Assembly: GCA_024408855.1 (NCBI GenBank)
Contig: JAKSUQ010000018.1
Coordinates: forward strand, 1-41,637
Source: a bacterium
Lineage (GTDB): Bacteria; Cyanobacteriota; Vampirovibrionia; Gastranaerophilales; Gastranaerophilaceae
Reading direction: 5' to 3'
DNA: 41,637 bases
In this document: positions 28,541 to 36,983 of the stretch, one piece after another
How positions within the stretch are numbered: the stretch's first letter is position 1
Layout: every line of letters starts with the position of its first letter
The notes under the pieces: model-generated
The model's database searches: none
Told to the model about the DNA's origin: nothing
The model's input: only the letters and a program-made list of their open reading frames with translations
Position numbers and translations under genes: made by a program

Positions 28541-29527
28541 ATGACAGAAATATTTAGAATAGGTAATTTTGCATTACGAGAAGTAGAGGGTTTTGACAAT
28601 GAAAAATATTTAGAGGTTGTTAAATATTACGATAATCCATTATACGGTAAGAAAAACGAATTTAAATATAATGAGTTTAGTGGTGTATATTATGGAAAAG
28701 GTTTATATTGCACTGAAGCCAGTTTTGAATCAAAGGAGCATTGTATTACAATATCGTTAATACGTAGTGGTTCTTGTGAGGTTGAGCATGTTGCTGAGCG
28801 TAACATTGATAAGGTTAGTACTGATGAAGAAAATGACTATAACGAATGCATACGTCGTATGATCGATTATCATAATGAGAACTATAAAGAAAAGGTTTCG
28901 GATATTGTTGATGAAGGTAAAATTGACAGTGAAGAAAACAAAGTTAAAATATTAGCAAGTCACCTAGCGTTACAGATGTATGATAATATGTGTGAGGAGT
29001 TAATCACATCATTGACGAATATTGAGAAGATAAAGGAAGGTTTAATGTGGCGTTGTGCTGGTAATCGTGTAGAATACATGCATGGTATGAAAGATGCATT
29101 TGGTGAGATTGCTGATAGGGTAATAAAGGAGAGATATTTAGGTAGAAGTATTTACGATGCTGATACTGAGGTTTATAATGAACTTGAGAAGATTTATCGT
29201 AGTGATATGGATAAAGAATTCAATTATGAAGATTCATTATTTAGAGGAAGAAGAAATGGTATTCAATTAATAAGAAGGTTAACAGGTAAAATTGCTAATT
29301 TATTGCAGAAGTACATTTATCAGGGGTTTTATTTAGGTTCATTGCATGAGCGTTTTAATGGGTATTGTGAAAAGGGTTTAATGAGTGCAGATGAAATACG
29401 AAAGAAGTTGATTAATATATATGTTCCAGAATTAAAGAAAGAAATGCGTTATGGGCATAGTGAAGAAGATATGGTAGATGTTTGGAGTAAAGAAGATTGG
29501 CAAGAAATTATTAATGGGACATTTTAA
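28541..29527 (+). CDS. hypothetical protein, 328 aa
   Basis: Second gene of the rightward pair. The N-terminal 60 residues (REVEGFDNEKYLEVVKYYDN, GVYYGKGLYCTEA) have the KGLYCTE phrase reminiscent of the second strand of ART-like folds, but the remainder is helical (ECIRRMIDYHNENYKEKVSD, IQLIRRLTGKIANLLQKYIY). No family can be assigned. It is probably co-expressed and perhaps functionally linked with 27689-28534. Confidence 0.8.
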   Translation: MTEIFRIGNFALREVEGFDNEKYLEVVKYYDNPLYGKKNEFKYNEFSGVYYGKGLYCTEASFESKEHCITISLIRSGSCEVEHVAERNIDKVSTDEENDYNECIRRMIDYHNENYKEKVSDIVDEGKIDSEENKVKILASHLALQMYDNMCEELITSLTNIEKIKEGLMWRCAGNRVEYMHGMKDAFGEIADRVIKERYLGRSIYDADTEVYNELEKIYRSDMDKEFNYEDSLFRGRRNGIQLIRRLTGKIANLLQKYIYQGFYLGSLHERFNGYCEKGLMSADEIRKKLINIYVPELKKEMRYGHSEEDMVDVWSKEDWQEIINGTF

Positions 29528-29536
29528 AAAAGAAAA

Positions 29537-29553
29537 GCAACCGTTTTGGTTGC
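29537..29553. terminator. bidirectional terminator between convergent genes
   Basis: GCAACC-GTTTT-GGTTGC, flanked by T6 on the plus strand to the right and by A-rich sequence to the left (T-rich on the minus strand). It can stop both the rightward pair and the leftward gene at 29566-30519. Confidence 0.8.
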
Positions 29554-29565
29554 TTTTTTAATTTA

Positions 29566-30519
29566 TTAATTGTCAATTTCGGTTGTTGTCATATTTTTTG
29601 AAAATTCTGGTAAATTATCTAAAACCCCAATTGCATTCATTATTTCATCGTAATGTTCACAATAATCACAATTATTTAAAATATCAGTTAATTCATCTAA
29701 TAATGGTTTAATTGTTTGATAAATTTTTGTGATACGTCTTTCTTCAGTTGTTCGAATTACATTTTGTTCTTGGTTATCAGGTAATCCACCGCCATAATAA
29801 TTATCATCATCGATGTCATGACTATAATGTTCATATAATGTTTTCTTTAAACGTTCCTTAATTAAAGATGTTAATTGTGATTCATTGATGACATTTGGAT
29901 TGTCAATAGGTGTATCTGGTTGAGTACGTCCATATTGTGCTGCATCATCATACATTGCATCTTCGATAGCATCTTTTATTAATTCTAAATCTTCATCATT
30001 TAGAGTTTCCAATCGATAGCCTAGGTATTCAGCAACAGTTTTCCAACTAATTTGCAAACCTTCTTTTTCCATTTTAGGTAGAACAGCATAAGCATTATCA
30101 TTGATGGTTTGATAATCTAAATCATTGCCAGTATAAGAATTATCTGGTGTTAATGCGTTTTCCTTTAAAGTTTTTTTTATGTTTTCCTTAATTAAATTAC
30201 GCAATTGGTTTTCGTTTAATTTAATAGTTTGTTTTTTCATATTTTTTGTTTGTTGATTTTCATATAAATCATTATATTCATTTTCACCTTTATTGAAGAA
30301 GTATTCAACACTTGATGATGTCAATATATAATGTGTTTTTGTCACATAGGTTTGTCCTGAGTATGGATTCCATAAATCAAGTCTTAAATCACGGTAGATG
30401 TCAGGTAGTTCTTTTTTAATTTTATTAACCAGCCAATTATAGTTTAATTTCCTGGCACCTTTCATCAATTTATCCCATTGTTGTTGTGTAATACTCGAAC
30501 AAGTTGCTTCTAACCACAT
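29566..30519 (-). CDS. protein with two NENQLRNLIKE-type motifs, possible fusion
   Basis: 317 aa. Residues 1-92 (WNPYSGQTYVTKTHYILTSS) look like a small domain. Residue 93 begins MKKQTIKLNENQLRNLIKEN, which reads like an N-terminus of its own, and NESQLTSLIKERLKKTLYE recurs near residue 213. This amphipathic Asn-Glu-x-Gln-Leu-x-x-Leu-Ile-Lys-Glu helix is a signature I have seen at the ends of many gut-phage proteins; it could be a targeting or assembly tag. Function unknown. Confidence 0.75.
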   Translation of the reverse strand: MWLEATCSSITQQQWDKLMKGARKLNYNWLVNKIKKELPDIYRDLRLDLWNPYSGQTYVTKTHYILTSSSVEYFFNKGENEYNDLYENQQTKNMKKQTIKLNENQLRNLIKENIKKTLKENALTPDNSYTGNDLDYQTINDNAYAVLPKMEKEGLQISWKTVAEYLGYRLETLNDEDLELIKDAIEDAMYDDAAQYGRTQPDTPIDNPNVINESQLTSLIKERLKKTLYEHYSHDIDDDNYYGGGLPDNQEQNVIRTTEERRITKIYQTIKPLLDELTDILNNCDYCEHYDEIMNAIGVLDNLPEFSKNMTTTEIDN

Positions 30520-30575
30520 AGTTTATTTTTATTATACAAATAAATAGTATTAAAAAACAAAATTGAAATAAAAAA
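30520..30575 (-). promoter_or_regulatory. candidate promoter region of the 317-aa gene
   Basis: The 56-base gap has TTTGTATAATAAAAATAAAC on the minus strand, close to the sequence before 27689 and unlike the array promoters. Low confidence; it may define a second promoter class. Confidence 0.3.
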
Positions 30576-30602
30576 AGCATAACATATTTTTAATGTTATG
30601 CT
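30576..30602 (-). terminator. rho-independent terminator overlapping a stop codon
   Basis: Minus strand AGCATAACAT, loop, ATGTTATGCT then TTTTTTATT. The TAA of the 186-aa gene (30596-30598) is inside the ascending arm. It ends the 18-gene operon. Confidence 0.8.
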
Positions 30603-31156
30603 TTACATATAATTTCTTTTTTTGATTTAGAGTTCTGGCAAGTTTGTTTAAACCGTTTAAAAGTGTCAGTCATATATTGTTCAAGAATACTGAAGAATTC
30701 TTCTTCTTCATAAATTTTAACAACATCATCATCATCAACAGTGAAACAATCGGAACACATACGATGACTAGAGTCTTCACATTTAATATACAAACATTCA
30801 CTAAAAATACCATTATCTTTATAATAAGAAAATATTACCCCACTAAGTTGGCATTTATTACCAGGGCCAAGTGAATTTATATTAGTTACTTTAGCCCCAT
30901 ATATCGTGTATTTGTTATAAACTATGACATATTTATCAAGATATTGCTTATAAAACTCTTTTTCTTCATAAATGAATTTTTTTCGTAATTCATCAAGCGT
31001 GGTTTTTCTTTCTTGATATTCTTTTTCAAACTTTTCTTTAATATCATTTGTTTCGTCGTATAGTTTTTTATATTTATCCGCATAAACTTTCAGTTTACTA
31101 TTAAGTTTATCAATATTTATACGTTCTAAAGCATTTTCGATTTTTTCCATACACAT
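30596..31156 (-). CDS. hypothetical protein with N-terminal coiled coil, 186 aa
   Basis: Residues 1-75 form a Lys/Glu coiled coil (KYKKLYDETNDIKEKFEKEY). A beta-rich domain follows (YVIVYNKYTIYGAKVTNINS) with a Cys pair CEDSSHRMCSDC near 127-138, then an acidic end. The coil plus small beta domain plan resembles the 203-aa protein at 32712. Last gene of the operon. Confidence 0.8.
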   Translation of the reverse strand: MCMEKIENALERINIDKLNSKLKVYADKYKKLYDETNDIKEKFEKEYQERKTTLDELRKKFIYEEKEFYKQYLDKYVIVYNKYTIYGAKVTNINSLGPGNKCQLSGVIFSYYKDNGIFSECLYIKCEDSSHRMCSDCFTVDDDDVVKIYEEEEFFSILEQYMTDTFKRFKQTCQNSKSKKEIICKA

Positions 31157-31174
31157 ATGTTTTTGTTAATATTA

Positions 31175-31846
31175 TTATCCACCACAAATTAATATACAAC
31201 GATTATCCCAATCAAAGGTTTTATATACATAAATAAGATTGGTTAATGTATCTTTCCACGTTGTATCATAAGAAACTATATATGGTTTATTCAAATGTCG
31301 TTCAAATGTTTCATCATCAGAATAGAAAATACTGAAACTAGTTTTATCCATTCTTGCATCTCTTGCAATCATTTCAGCTTTTTCCAATATATTATAACGT
31401 GGTTCGACATCTATATCAAAATAAAAATGTTTTTTTTCTAATTCATTAACTGTTATAACGCCATCAATTAAATTATTTAATTCTCGCATTTCATTATTGT
31501 CAAGTATTTTATTTTTATCACTTGAAATAATATGTTTTCTTATTAGATTAATAAAGAAAAGGCATTGTTCCTTATTCATCGTATTAAATGAGCAATCATC
31601 TTCGATTTCCAGTTTATTTTTAAAAAACCTTGACCAAACGAGTTCTTCTTTTCCTTCTTTGCATAATTGTCTAAATGAATCGAAATAAAGCCACATGGTG
31701 CAATCGTACCACATTTCCTTAACATCTTCTTGACAATAAGGACAAGTTTTTTCGTAGTTATCATGATCCCACTCATCATTTGTTATGCTTTCCAATTTCT
31801 TTACTACTGATTTTGGGCAATCGTAAAAAGTTAATCTATATCCCAT
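31175..31846 (-). CDS. hypothetical protein with CPYC knuckle, 223 aa
   Basis: N-terminal MGYRLTFYDCPKSVVKKLES, a CPYCQEDVKEMWYDC cluster near 35-49 (possible zinc or redox site), then helices. The C-terminus is beta-rich (SFSIFYSDDETFERHLNKPY). Unknown family. Spaced 18 bases from its downstream neighbour. Confidence 0.8.
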   Translation of the reverse strand: MGYRLTFYDCPKSVVKKLESITNDEWDHDNYEKTCPYCQEDVKEMWYDCTMWLYFDSFRQLCKEGKEELVWSRFFKNKLEIEDDCSFNTMNKEQCLFFINLIRKHIISSDKNKILDNNEMRELNNLIDGVITVNELEKKHFYFDIDVEPRYNILEKAEMIARDARMDKTSFSIFYSDDETFERHLNKPYIVSYDTTWKDTLTNLIYVYKTFDWDNRCILICGG

Positions 31847-31855
31847 AATTTCTAA

Positions 31856-32314
31856 TCATTTATTATATTTTTCAACACTACCAACGGCTGTAAACCAAAC
31901 TGTATCATTAGTTTTTTCTTCTTCAATTATCCAATAATAATCGTCAAGACAACTTGCAAGTCCTTTTAGAACACCTGTACCAAAATCGCCTTTAACCTTT
32001 TCACCGATTAGATTATATGTTTCTTTCCATAAATGATAGTGTTTTGAATCTGGTTTGAAAAAATTATCAAAGGTTTCTGGTGTTACCATTGTATAGAAGT
32101 CAGCATTTTCGAGACTAGTGTATTCACCAAATTCTTCCTTAACTTTTTTTCGTTCTTTTTCGTATTCTTCTATTCTTTCGGGTGTTAGTTTACCTTCTTT
32201 ACCCAGTTGATGTTCTTCTTTATTAATAGCGGCAATGTGACTCAAGAATGAATCATTTCCAGCAAGAAACGTCATACTCTCTAAAAAATAATCTTTATAA
32301 TTGAGTTCTCGCAT
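31856..32314 (-). CDS. hypothetical protein, 152 aa
   Basis: Helical, charged protein (KLTPERIEEYEKERKKVKEE) with a DSKHYHLWKETYNLIGEKV stretch and a beta end with TVWFTAVGSVEKY. Only 2 bases follow between its start and the stop of the upstream gene. Unknown. Confidence 0.8.
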   Translation of the reverse strand: MRELNYKDYFLESMTFLAGNDSFLSHIAAINKEEHQLGKEGKLTPERIEEYEKERKKVKEEFGEYTSLENADFYTMVTPETFDNFFKPDSKHYHLWKETYNLIGEKVKGDFGTGVLKGLASCLDDYYWIIEEEKTNDTVWFTAVGSVEKYNK

Positions 32315-32316
32315 AA

Positions 32317-32709
32317 TTAAGGCTTTATCTCAGTAATGATAATTTTAGGTTCTTTAAAATTTTTCCACCAGTTTTTAGTTGGTTTAGAAGTTATTTCCTT
32401 AAACATTTCAGGCATTTCACCATTTATAAAAAGTTTATCACAATCTTGGCGTGGCAAATCATCTTTAATGGGAAAAACAGAATTGTTTTCATATTTTAAA
32501 GAATATAATGCATCAATGATTGATGTTTGTCCAGAAGCATAATCATCTTCACAAAATTCAAAAATTACTTTTCCATTTTGAATTATTTTATAACTTCTTG
32601 TATCACTAACATGTTCAAGTGCAGAAACGACAATTTCGTCATTTCCTTGATAGCCACCAATTGGTTCTTGATAAACCTGAATATATTCAGCACCAGTTTT
32701 ATAACTCAT
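32317..32709 (-). CDS. hypothetical protein, 130 aa
   Basis: Reads MSYKTGAEYIQVYQEPIGGY, with SYKIIQNGKVIFEFCEDDY near 53-71 and a basic end (KPTKNWWKNFKEPKIIITEI). Beta-rich, no family recognised. Operon member. Confidence 0.78.
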   Translation of the reverse strand: MSYKTGAEYIQVYQEPIGGYQGNDEIVVSALEHVSDTRSYKIIQNGKVIFEFCEDDYASGQTSIIDALYSLKYENNSVFPIKDDLPRQDCDKLFINGEMPEMFKEITSKPTKNWWKNFKEPKIIITEIKP

Positions 32710-32711
32710 AT

Positions 32712-33323
32712 TTATTGTTTAGTTTCAAGCATTATTAGTTCTCTTGCATCATATTCTTTAGTTTCTTCAGAATCAAAAAACTTAACAGTATATTTTAAAG
32801 TTTCTAAATCTTGTTTTATTACCGCACCCCTACGTTTTGGGTTATCAACACAAATAACTGGTGAATATAATGTAATTGGCACATCATAAAAATCATATTG
32901 TTTTTCCGATTTTTTCAAATATTTCTGTTTAATTTCTTTAAATTTGTTAATTGATTCAGAAGTATTTGAAAAATATTTGTTAACTTCATCAAACTTAAAA
33001 TCTTCCCTAAAAGGATATTCAATTGTTGTCGAATAAACTGATTTTGGTTCACCATTATACCAATAAATCGCTTCGCCAGAAAATGATATCTCCACCCAAC
33101 CATATTCAGTTAAAGTTACTTCTTTAATTTTTCGAATATAAAATGTTTTTGCACTTGTATATTTGCATTCAAAAATTGTATTTTCCAAATAACTTTTCGC
33201 AAATTTTTTTATTTCACTTTCGGTTTCGTTTCTCGATGCAATTATTTGTTCGGTTAATTTTTTTTTCTTTATCCGAAAAGATTTAATTATATTTTTTATT
33301 TCATTAATTTTTTCTTTTTCCAT
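32712..33323 (-). CDS. hypothetical protein with coiled coil, 203 aa
   Basis: N-terminal basic coiled coil (IKNIIKSFRIKKKKLTEQII), a beta domain near 65-105 (YIRKIKEVTLTEYGWVEISF), and a C-terminal segment with KRRGAVIKQDLETLKYTVKF that has the strand pattern of a KOW/Tudor-like barrel. Possible RNA or protein binder; inference only. Confidence 0.8.
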   Translation of the reverse strand: MEKEKINEIKNIIKSFRIKKKKLTEQIIASRNETESEIKKFAKSYLENTIFECKYTSAKTFYIRKIKEVTLTEYGWVEISFSGEAIYWYNGEPKSVYSTTIEYPFREDFKFDEVNKYFSNTSESINKFKEIKQKYLKKSEKQYDFYDVPITLYSPVICVDNPKRRGAVIKQDLETLKYTVKFFDSEETKEYDARELIMLETKQ

Positions 33324-33328
33324 ATCAA

Positions 33329-33805
33329 TTAAAAAGCGTTTCGAATGACCTCATCCATATCATCTTCAGTGAAACTGAAATCTGTTATATGTCCATTTTC
33401 TTCTATGTTAAAGATGATATAATCACCATAACCAGAGTCACCGATTGACAAAAAGCCTGGTACATAACATTCATAAGCATCGTCAATTGGTTCTTTTGCT
33501 GCGTCACAGAAAGTAATATAATTTTCATCACAAGTTTTATAATGAACGTTAGCGGTTGTACCTTGTGGCCAACCTACAATATTACCTGTTTTAGTATCAA
33601 TGGTGATAACCCATTTATAATCATCTTGATTTGTGTAATTGATTTTTTCACCATTAGGTACTGCAAATGGCATACGTGGTTTTGTTGGTTCCTTAGCCTC
33701 ATACAAATCTACATCTTCTTCACCATTAACATCAGCATCTTCCCAATATCTAACATTAGATTCGAGTTTAATGAAACGTATTTTTCTAAAATCTTCTTCT
33801 TTCAT
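33329..33805 (-). CDS. conserved phage protein, 158 aa
   Basis: Core motif WVITIDTKTGNIVGWPQGTT, then ANVHYKTCDENYITFCDAA, CYVPGFLSIGDSGYGDYIIF and IEENGHITDF. This combination (TGxIxxWPxGxxA, VP, GYGDYI) is one I associate with uncharacterised proteins of phages and mobile elements. Acidic, soluble, beta-rich. Function not established. Confidence 0.82.
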   Translation of the reverse strand: MKEEDFRKIRFIKLESNVRYWEDADVNGEEDVDLYEAKEPTKPRMPFAVPNGEKINYTNQDDYKWVITIDTKTGNIVGWPQGTTANVHYKTCDENYITFCDAAKEPIDDAYECYVPGFLSIGDSGYGDYIIFNIEENGHITDFSFTEDDMDEVIRNAF

Positions 33806-33823
33806 TTTATTTGATTTTTATCA

Positions 33824-34156
33824 TTAATATAATGTTTTTCTTTCTTTATGTTTTCCAATACGTTCTTGCATCTTCAACATTTGTTCATATTCATTATTCT
33901 CATATATTTCAATGTCTTTTGTTGTTTTAAACCTATTTTTATATTTTTGAAATCTGCTTTCATCATTAAACGTTATTGGAAACATTTCGTCATAAATACA
34001 TTGATAAATTTCTTTCCATGGATTTCCAAATGTCCTTTGAAACCAATTAAGTTCATCTGGATTAATGCGGTAATATAATTTATAGCCTTTAAAAGTGTCA
34101 GTTCCTATACAATTTTCAGGCTCAGCACATAAAATAATATTATAATTCTTTTCCAT
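33824..34156 (-). CDS. hypothetical protein, 110 aa
   Basis: Starts MEKNYNIILCAEPENCIGTD, has WFQRTFGNPWKEIYQCIYDE in the middle and a basic helical end (KMQERIGKHKERKTLY). Unknown. Its start is 8 bases from the zinc-ribbon gene. Confidence 0.78.
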   Translation of the reverse strand: MEKNYNIILCAEPENCIGTDTFKGYKLYYRINPDELNWFQRTFGNPWKEIYQCIYDEMFPITFNDESRFQKYKNRFKTTKDIEIYENNEYEQMLKMQERIGKHKERKTLY

Positions 34157-34164
34157 TTTTGTTT

Positions 34165-34314
34165 TTAAATTTCAAGACATAATTGTTCATGACAATTAGG
34201 ACAAAATAAATCTTCATAAACTTCACCTGTCATCCAATCTTCCATTTTTAAAAGTTTAACACCTGGTTTCTTTTTATGGCAACAACTGCACTCCTTATAT
34301 ATTTCTTTTCTCAT
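34165..34314 (-). CDS. 49-aa zinc-ribbon protein
   Basis: Reads MRKEIYKECSCCHKKKPGVK, then FCPNCHEQLCLEI: CxCC and CPNC knuckles separated by about 28 residues, a likely zinc ribbon. It overlaps the 129-aa gene by 20 bases. Role unknown; a protein-protein or RNA contact is the usual job of such modules. Confidence 0.72.
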   Translation of the reverse strand: MRKEIYKECSCCHKKKPGVKLLKMEDWMTGEVYEDLFCPNCHEQLCLEI

Positions 34315-34684
34315 TTTCAATTAATTCGGTTAATTGGTTATGTTTGGCTTCGTCTTTGTTGTCGCTTTTTATCATAATATTATCAATATCTTCTTTAGTA
34401 CCAAGAACAATTTGTGTCACTTCGGTTTTATTGAAATAGTCTCTACGTTCGTATTGTAATGCGAATAGTTTATTATCTATAATAATTTCGGTGATAACAT
34501 CATTGCTAATAAAGTGTTCATCAACTTTCTGTGAAAAAAGTGGTGAATATGGTACACATAATTCTCGTGTTTGGATATCACAAAAAGGTATTTTATCGAG
34601 TTTATATTCTTGAATCATATTGAATATCCAATCTCGAGTCCTTTCACTATATTGATCAAGTTCAATAAATTGTTTATACTCCAT
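34295..34684 (-). CDS. hypothetical protein, 129 aa
   Basis: Mixed protein starting MEYKQFIELDQYSERTRDWI, with VITEIIIDNKLFALQYERRD near 63-82 and an acidic, Lys-rich end. Overlaps the downstream zinc-ribbon gene. Unknown. Confidence 0.78.
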   Translation of the reverse strand: MEYKQFIELDQYSERTRDWIFNMIQEYKLDKIPFCDIQTRELCVPYSPLFSQKVDEHFISNDVITEIIIDNKLFALQYERRDYFNKTEVTQIVLGTKEDIDNIMIKSDNKDEAKHNQLTELIENEKRNI

Positions 34685-34697
34685 TTTCTTAAATATA

Positions 34698-35372
34698 CTA
34701 TTTTTTATCTAGTCCTTCTTGGAGAAATTTAGTCCAGCAACCTTTTTTTTCTAACTTTGTTATTTGTTTAGGCAGTGTTTTATTATTTTTCTTTTTAGGG
34801 TTATCTAATGTTAGCCTAATATCACTAAACATTATTTTCCCCATAGGTTCCGCCAATTTTTGTACTGACATATCAGACAGTTTAAGCGGTTTTCGACATA
34901 GAGTATAACTACTAATTATAGTTTCTTTTTTGTTAAGATATTCAACAAAACGATTAAATTCTTTTGTTTCGTTATCAATATAAACATGTGCCATAACATA
35001 ATAGTCATTAGCATCATTATAATATAATGAGAAGTTGTGATTATCTTGATAGAAATCTATGCAATAATTATATTCTGATGTTATCAATTTTTGTGTTATT
35101 GGGAACCCATTTTCACTTTCTTTTATACAATTTAACTGAAATGTTTCACCAGAAGTTATTATTTTCTTGATTTGTTCTTTATCAAATAAATCAGTTTTAT
35201 CAATCCATGTTTTAGAATATTTAACAGGTATTTTTGAAAGTGCTGCAATCACAGCAGCCATACATTCTGGACAAAGTGACTCATTATTAGTTTTATAGCC
35301 ACATGGTTCACCACTAATATAAAATGTATATTCTCTGCCGCAGTGTTGACAAGTTTTAGTTACGCTAATCAT
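34698..35372 (-). CDS. protein with N-terminal zinc ribbon, 224 aa
   Basis: CQHCGREYTFYISGEPCGYK and SLCPECMAA give a CxxC...CxxC ribbon at residues 8-38. The rest is mixed, with VMAHVYIDNETKEFNRFVEY near 127-147 and a Lys-rich C-terminus (NPKKKNNKTLPKQITKLEKK). A basic tail plus ribbon suits nucleic-acid binding, but no family is recognised. Confidence 0.8.
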   Translation of the reverse strand: MISVTKTCQHCGREYTFYISGEPCGYKTNNESLCPECMAAVIAALSKIPVKYSKTWIDKTDLFDKEQIKKIITSGETFQLNCIKESENGFPITQKLITSEYNYCIDFYQDNHNFSLYYNDANDYYVMAHVYIDNETKEFNRFVEYLNKKETIISSYTLCRKPLKLSDMSVQKLAEPMGKIMFSDIRLTLDNPKKKNNKTLPKQITKLEKKGCWTKFLQEGLDKK

Positions 35373-35374
35373 GT

Positions 35375-35650
35375 TTATTTATTAAATTTAAACGTTTTAA
35401 TTGTACCATCTGGACTCCAACTAATATCAAAATATAAATCTTTAAAATCGATATTTATTATATTATTTCTACCAGAAATACCACATAAAATATTAAACAC
35501 ATCCATATATGTTAAGGAACGAATATATTCACAAATTAAATCATTATCACAAAACACAATTGTAGAATATAAATAAAAATCTATTATTTTTGCTTTTTCT
35601 TCCTTTGTTATTGGTTTAAAATCAAGTAGATATTTTAAAATACTAAACAT
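35375..35650 (-). CDS. hypothetical protein, 91 aa
   Basis: Helical N-terminal half (KEEKAKIIDFYLYSTIVFCD), then beta strands ending DISWSPDGTIKTFKFNK. Overlaps the end of the ATP-grasp gene by 8 bases. Unknown. Confidence 0.75.
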   Translation of the reverse strand: MFSILKYLLDFKPITKEEKAKIIDFYLYSTIVFCDNDLICEYIRSLTYMDVFNILCGISGRNNIINIDFKDLYFDISWSPDGTIKTFKFNK

Positions 35651-36455
35651 TTTGTATTATTTCTTTATATGTTCTCCAGTACATTAATGGTAGTATATCA
35701 AGTTGATTGAAGCCATACAATCCACATGAGAAAAATTTATGACATTCTAGTACATAAGTTTCACTATCTATTTCGTCAACATATACATCAAGTGTACCTT
35801 CTTTCAATGTACCATTTAATTGATACATATATGAATTAATAACCGTGTTGATGTTAGGAAACACAAATGGTGAACCAGAATAGTTTTTAATGTCAACAAT
35901 ATTACCATTATGTATAAATGCACGCCATTCAGATGAATTATGCTCATCTTTAATTAATTGTGAACATTGAATTTCTTGAAGTCCTTTATCATATGCTTCT
36001 TTCAAAGTCATTATACCATTGAGTGGGTTCTTAATTTGCTTATTATCCTTAATAAAATATTTAGCGTCTTTATCATATGTGTCACTATTAACTAATGCCT
36101 CAGATAAAACATAATTAAGGATATTTCTGCCAGTATTCATTTTGTTATCAAGAAAACATTTTGGTACATTTAAAGGGCGCATTGCTTTATCAGCGACATC
36201 ATTACCAAAGTATGTACGAAGATATTTCTCAACAAACTCTATCGTACCAACAGGACACCATTCTTCTGGAACGAATTTTTCTAATGTATATTCTTCATAA
36301 TCTTCCTTAGTGGTTTCTACACCTTCAATACTTATTTCCCATAAATTAAAAGTATCATCTTGGTTTCTCCAATCCCAATACTCCTTAGCCCGTTCCATTT
36401 GGAAACACATATCAAGTGTTACATTACCATTAATTGTTTGTAGTATAAAATTCAT
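35643..36455 (-). CDS. ATP-grasp protein, R2K clade (DUF4343-like)
   Basis: 270 aa. PEEWCPVGTIEFVEKYL (63-79) and RPLNVPKCFLDN (93-104) form the N-terminal lobe signature. AKYFIKDNKQIK near 131-142 supplies a Lys strand. SEWRAFIHNGNIVDIKNYSG (175-194) with Arg178, DVYVDEID (223-230) and YVLECHKFFSCGLYGF (234-249) are the ATP-grasp nucleotide and metal strands. R2K proteins are predicted to ligate amino acids or peptides to proteins and occur in many phages; the substrate here is unknown. It follows the Tad2-like and ADP-ribosylglycohydrolase genes in the operon. Confidence 0.75.
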   Translation of the reverse strand: MNFILQTINGNVTLDMCFQMERAKEYWDWRNQDDTFNLWEISIEGVETTKEDYEEYTLEKFVPEEWCPVGTIEFVEKYLRTYFGNDVADKAMRPLNVPKCFLDNKMNTGRNILNYVLSEALVNSDTYDKDAKYFIKDNKQIKNPLNGIMTLKEAYDKGLQEIQCSQLIKDEHNSSEWRAFIHNGNIVDIKNYSGSPFVFPNINTVINSYMYQLNGTLKEGTLDVYVDEIDSETYVLECHKFFSCGLYGFNQLDILPLMYWRTYKEIIQNV

Positions 36456-36456
36456 A

Positions 36457-36801
36457 TTAACTAAAATTAATTATATAAATATCATTAGGGTGCTCACCAC
36501 AGACATCATGTGTTACATTGCAAATCCAAAATTGTTGTTGAAGCATAGATACATCCATACCATCATTTGTCATTATTAAGTATGTTGCACCATCATCATC
36601 ATGTTCAATCATGTGTGCATGAATAACATATGTTTCAATTGGTTCATCACTAAACTTTATTGACAATTTGTCGCCATTGCATGATAAGCCATCCAATAAA
36701 GTATCTGAACCAAATACCATTTCGTTATCTTCAAGTGTATGCCCTGGCACATCTGCATACCATTTATTATCTTGTTTAAAAAAATTCAATGTATAAATCA
36801 T
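36457..36801 (-). CDS. hypothetical phage protein, 114 aa
   Basis: Begins MIYTLNFFKQDNKWYADVPG, followed by MVFGSDTLLDGLS and an end with HPNDIYIINFS. I weakly associate the MIYTLNFFKQDNKWY start with a family of uncharacterised phage proteins (DUF6717-like), without certainty. Its ATG overlaps the TGA of the small gene before it (ATGA). Confidence 0.78.
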   Translation of the reverse strand: MIYTLNFFKQDNKWYADVPGHTLEDNEMVFGSDTLLDGLSCNGDKLSIKFSDEPIETYVIHAHMIEHDDDGATYLIMTNDGMDVSMLQQQFWICNVTHDVCGEHPNDIYIINFS

Positions 36802-36983
36802 ATTTGTTTAAAATACTTTGTTTCTATAAAATGTACATTCTCCGACGGATTTGATATTGTGAAATCCGTAGCAGGTGTACATGTTAATGGTAGATATGGA
36901 GCAAAAATCGCTTTTGCTTTTGGTTGGTATTTGATTGTTATTTTCCAGTTATAATCAATAAAATAATTAATAAAACACCTCAT
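36798..36983 (-). CDS. 61-aa protein between Tad2-like gene and the next
   Basis: From the ATG at 36983: MRCFINYFIDYNWKITIKYQ, then PKAKAIFAPYLPLTCTPATD and FIETKYFKQI. It overlaps the Tad2-like gene by 17 bases and ends in an ATGA overlap with the next ATG, which fills the otherwise empty 165-base gap exactly. The product is aromatic and basic. Unknown function. Confidence 0.65.
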   Translation of the reverse strand: MRCFINYFIDYNWKITIKYQPKAKAIFAPYLPLTCTPATDFTISNPSENVHFIETKYFKQI

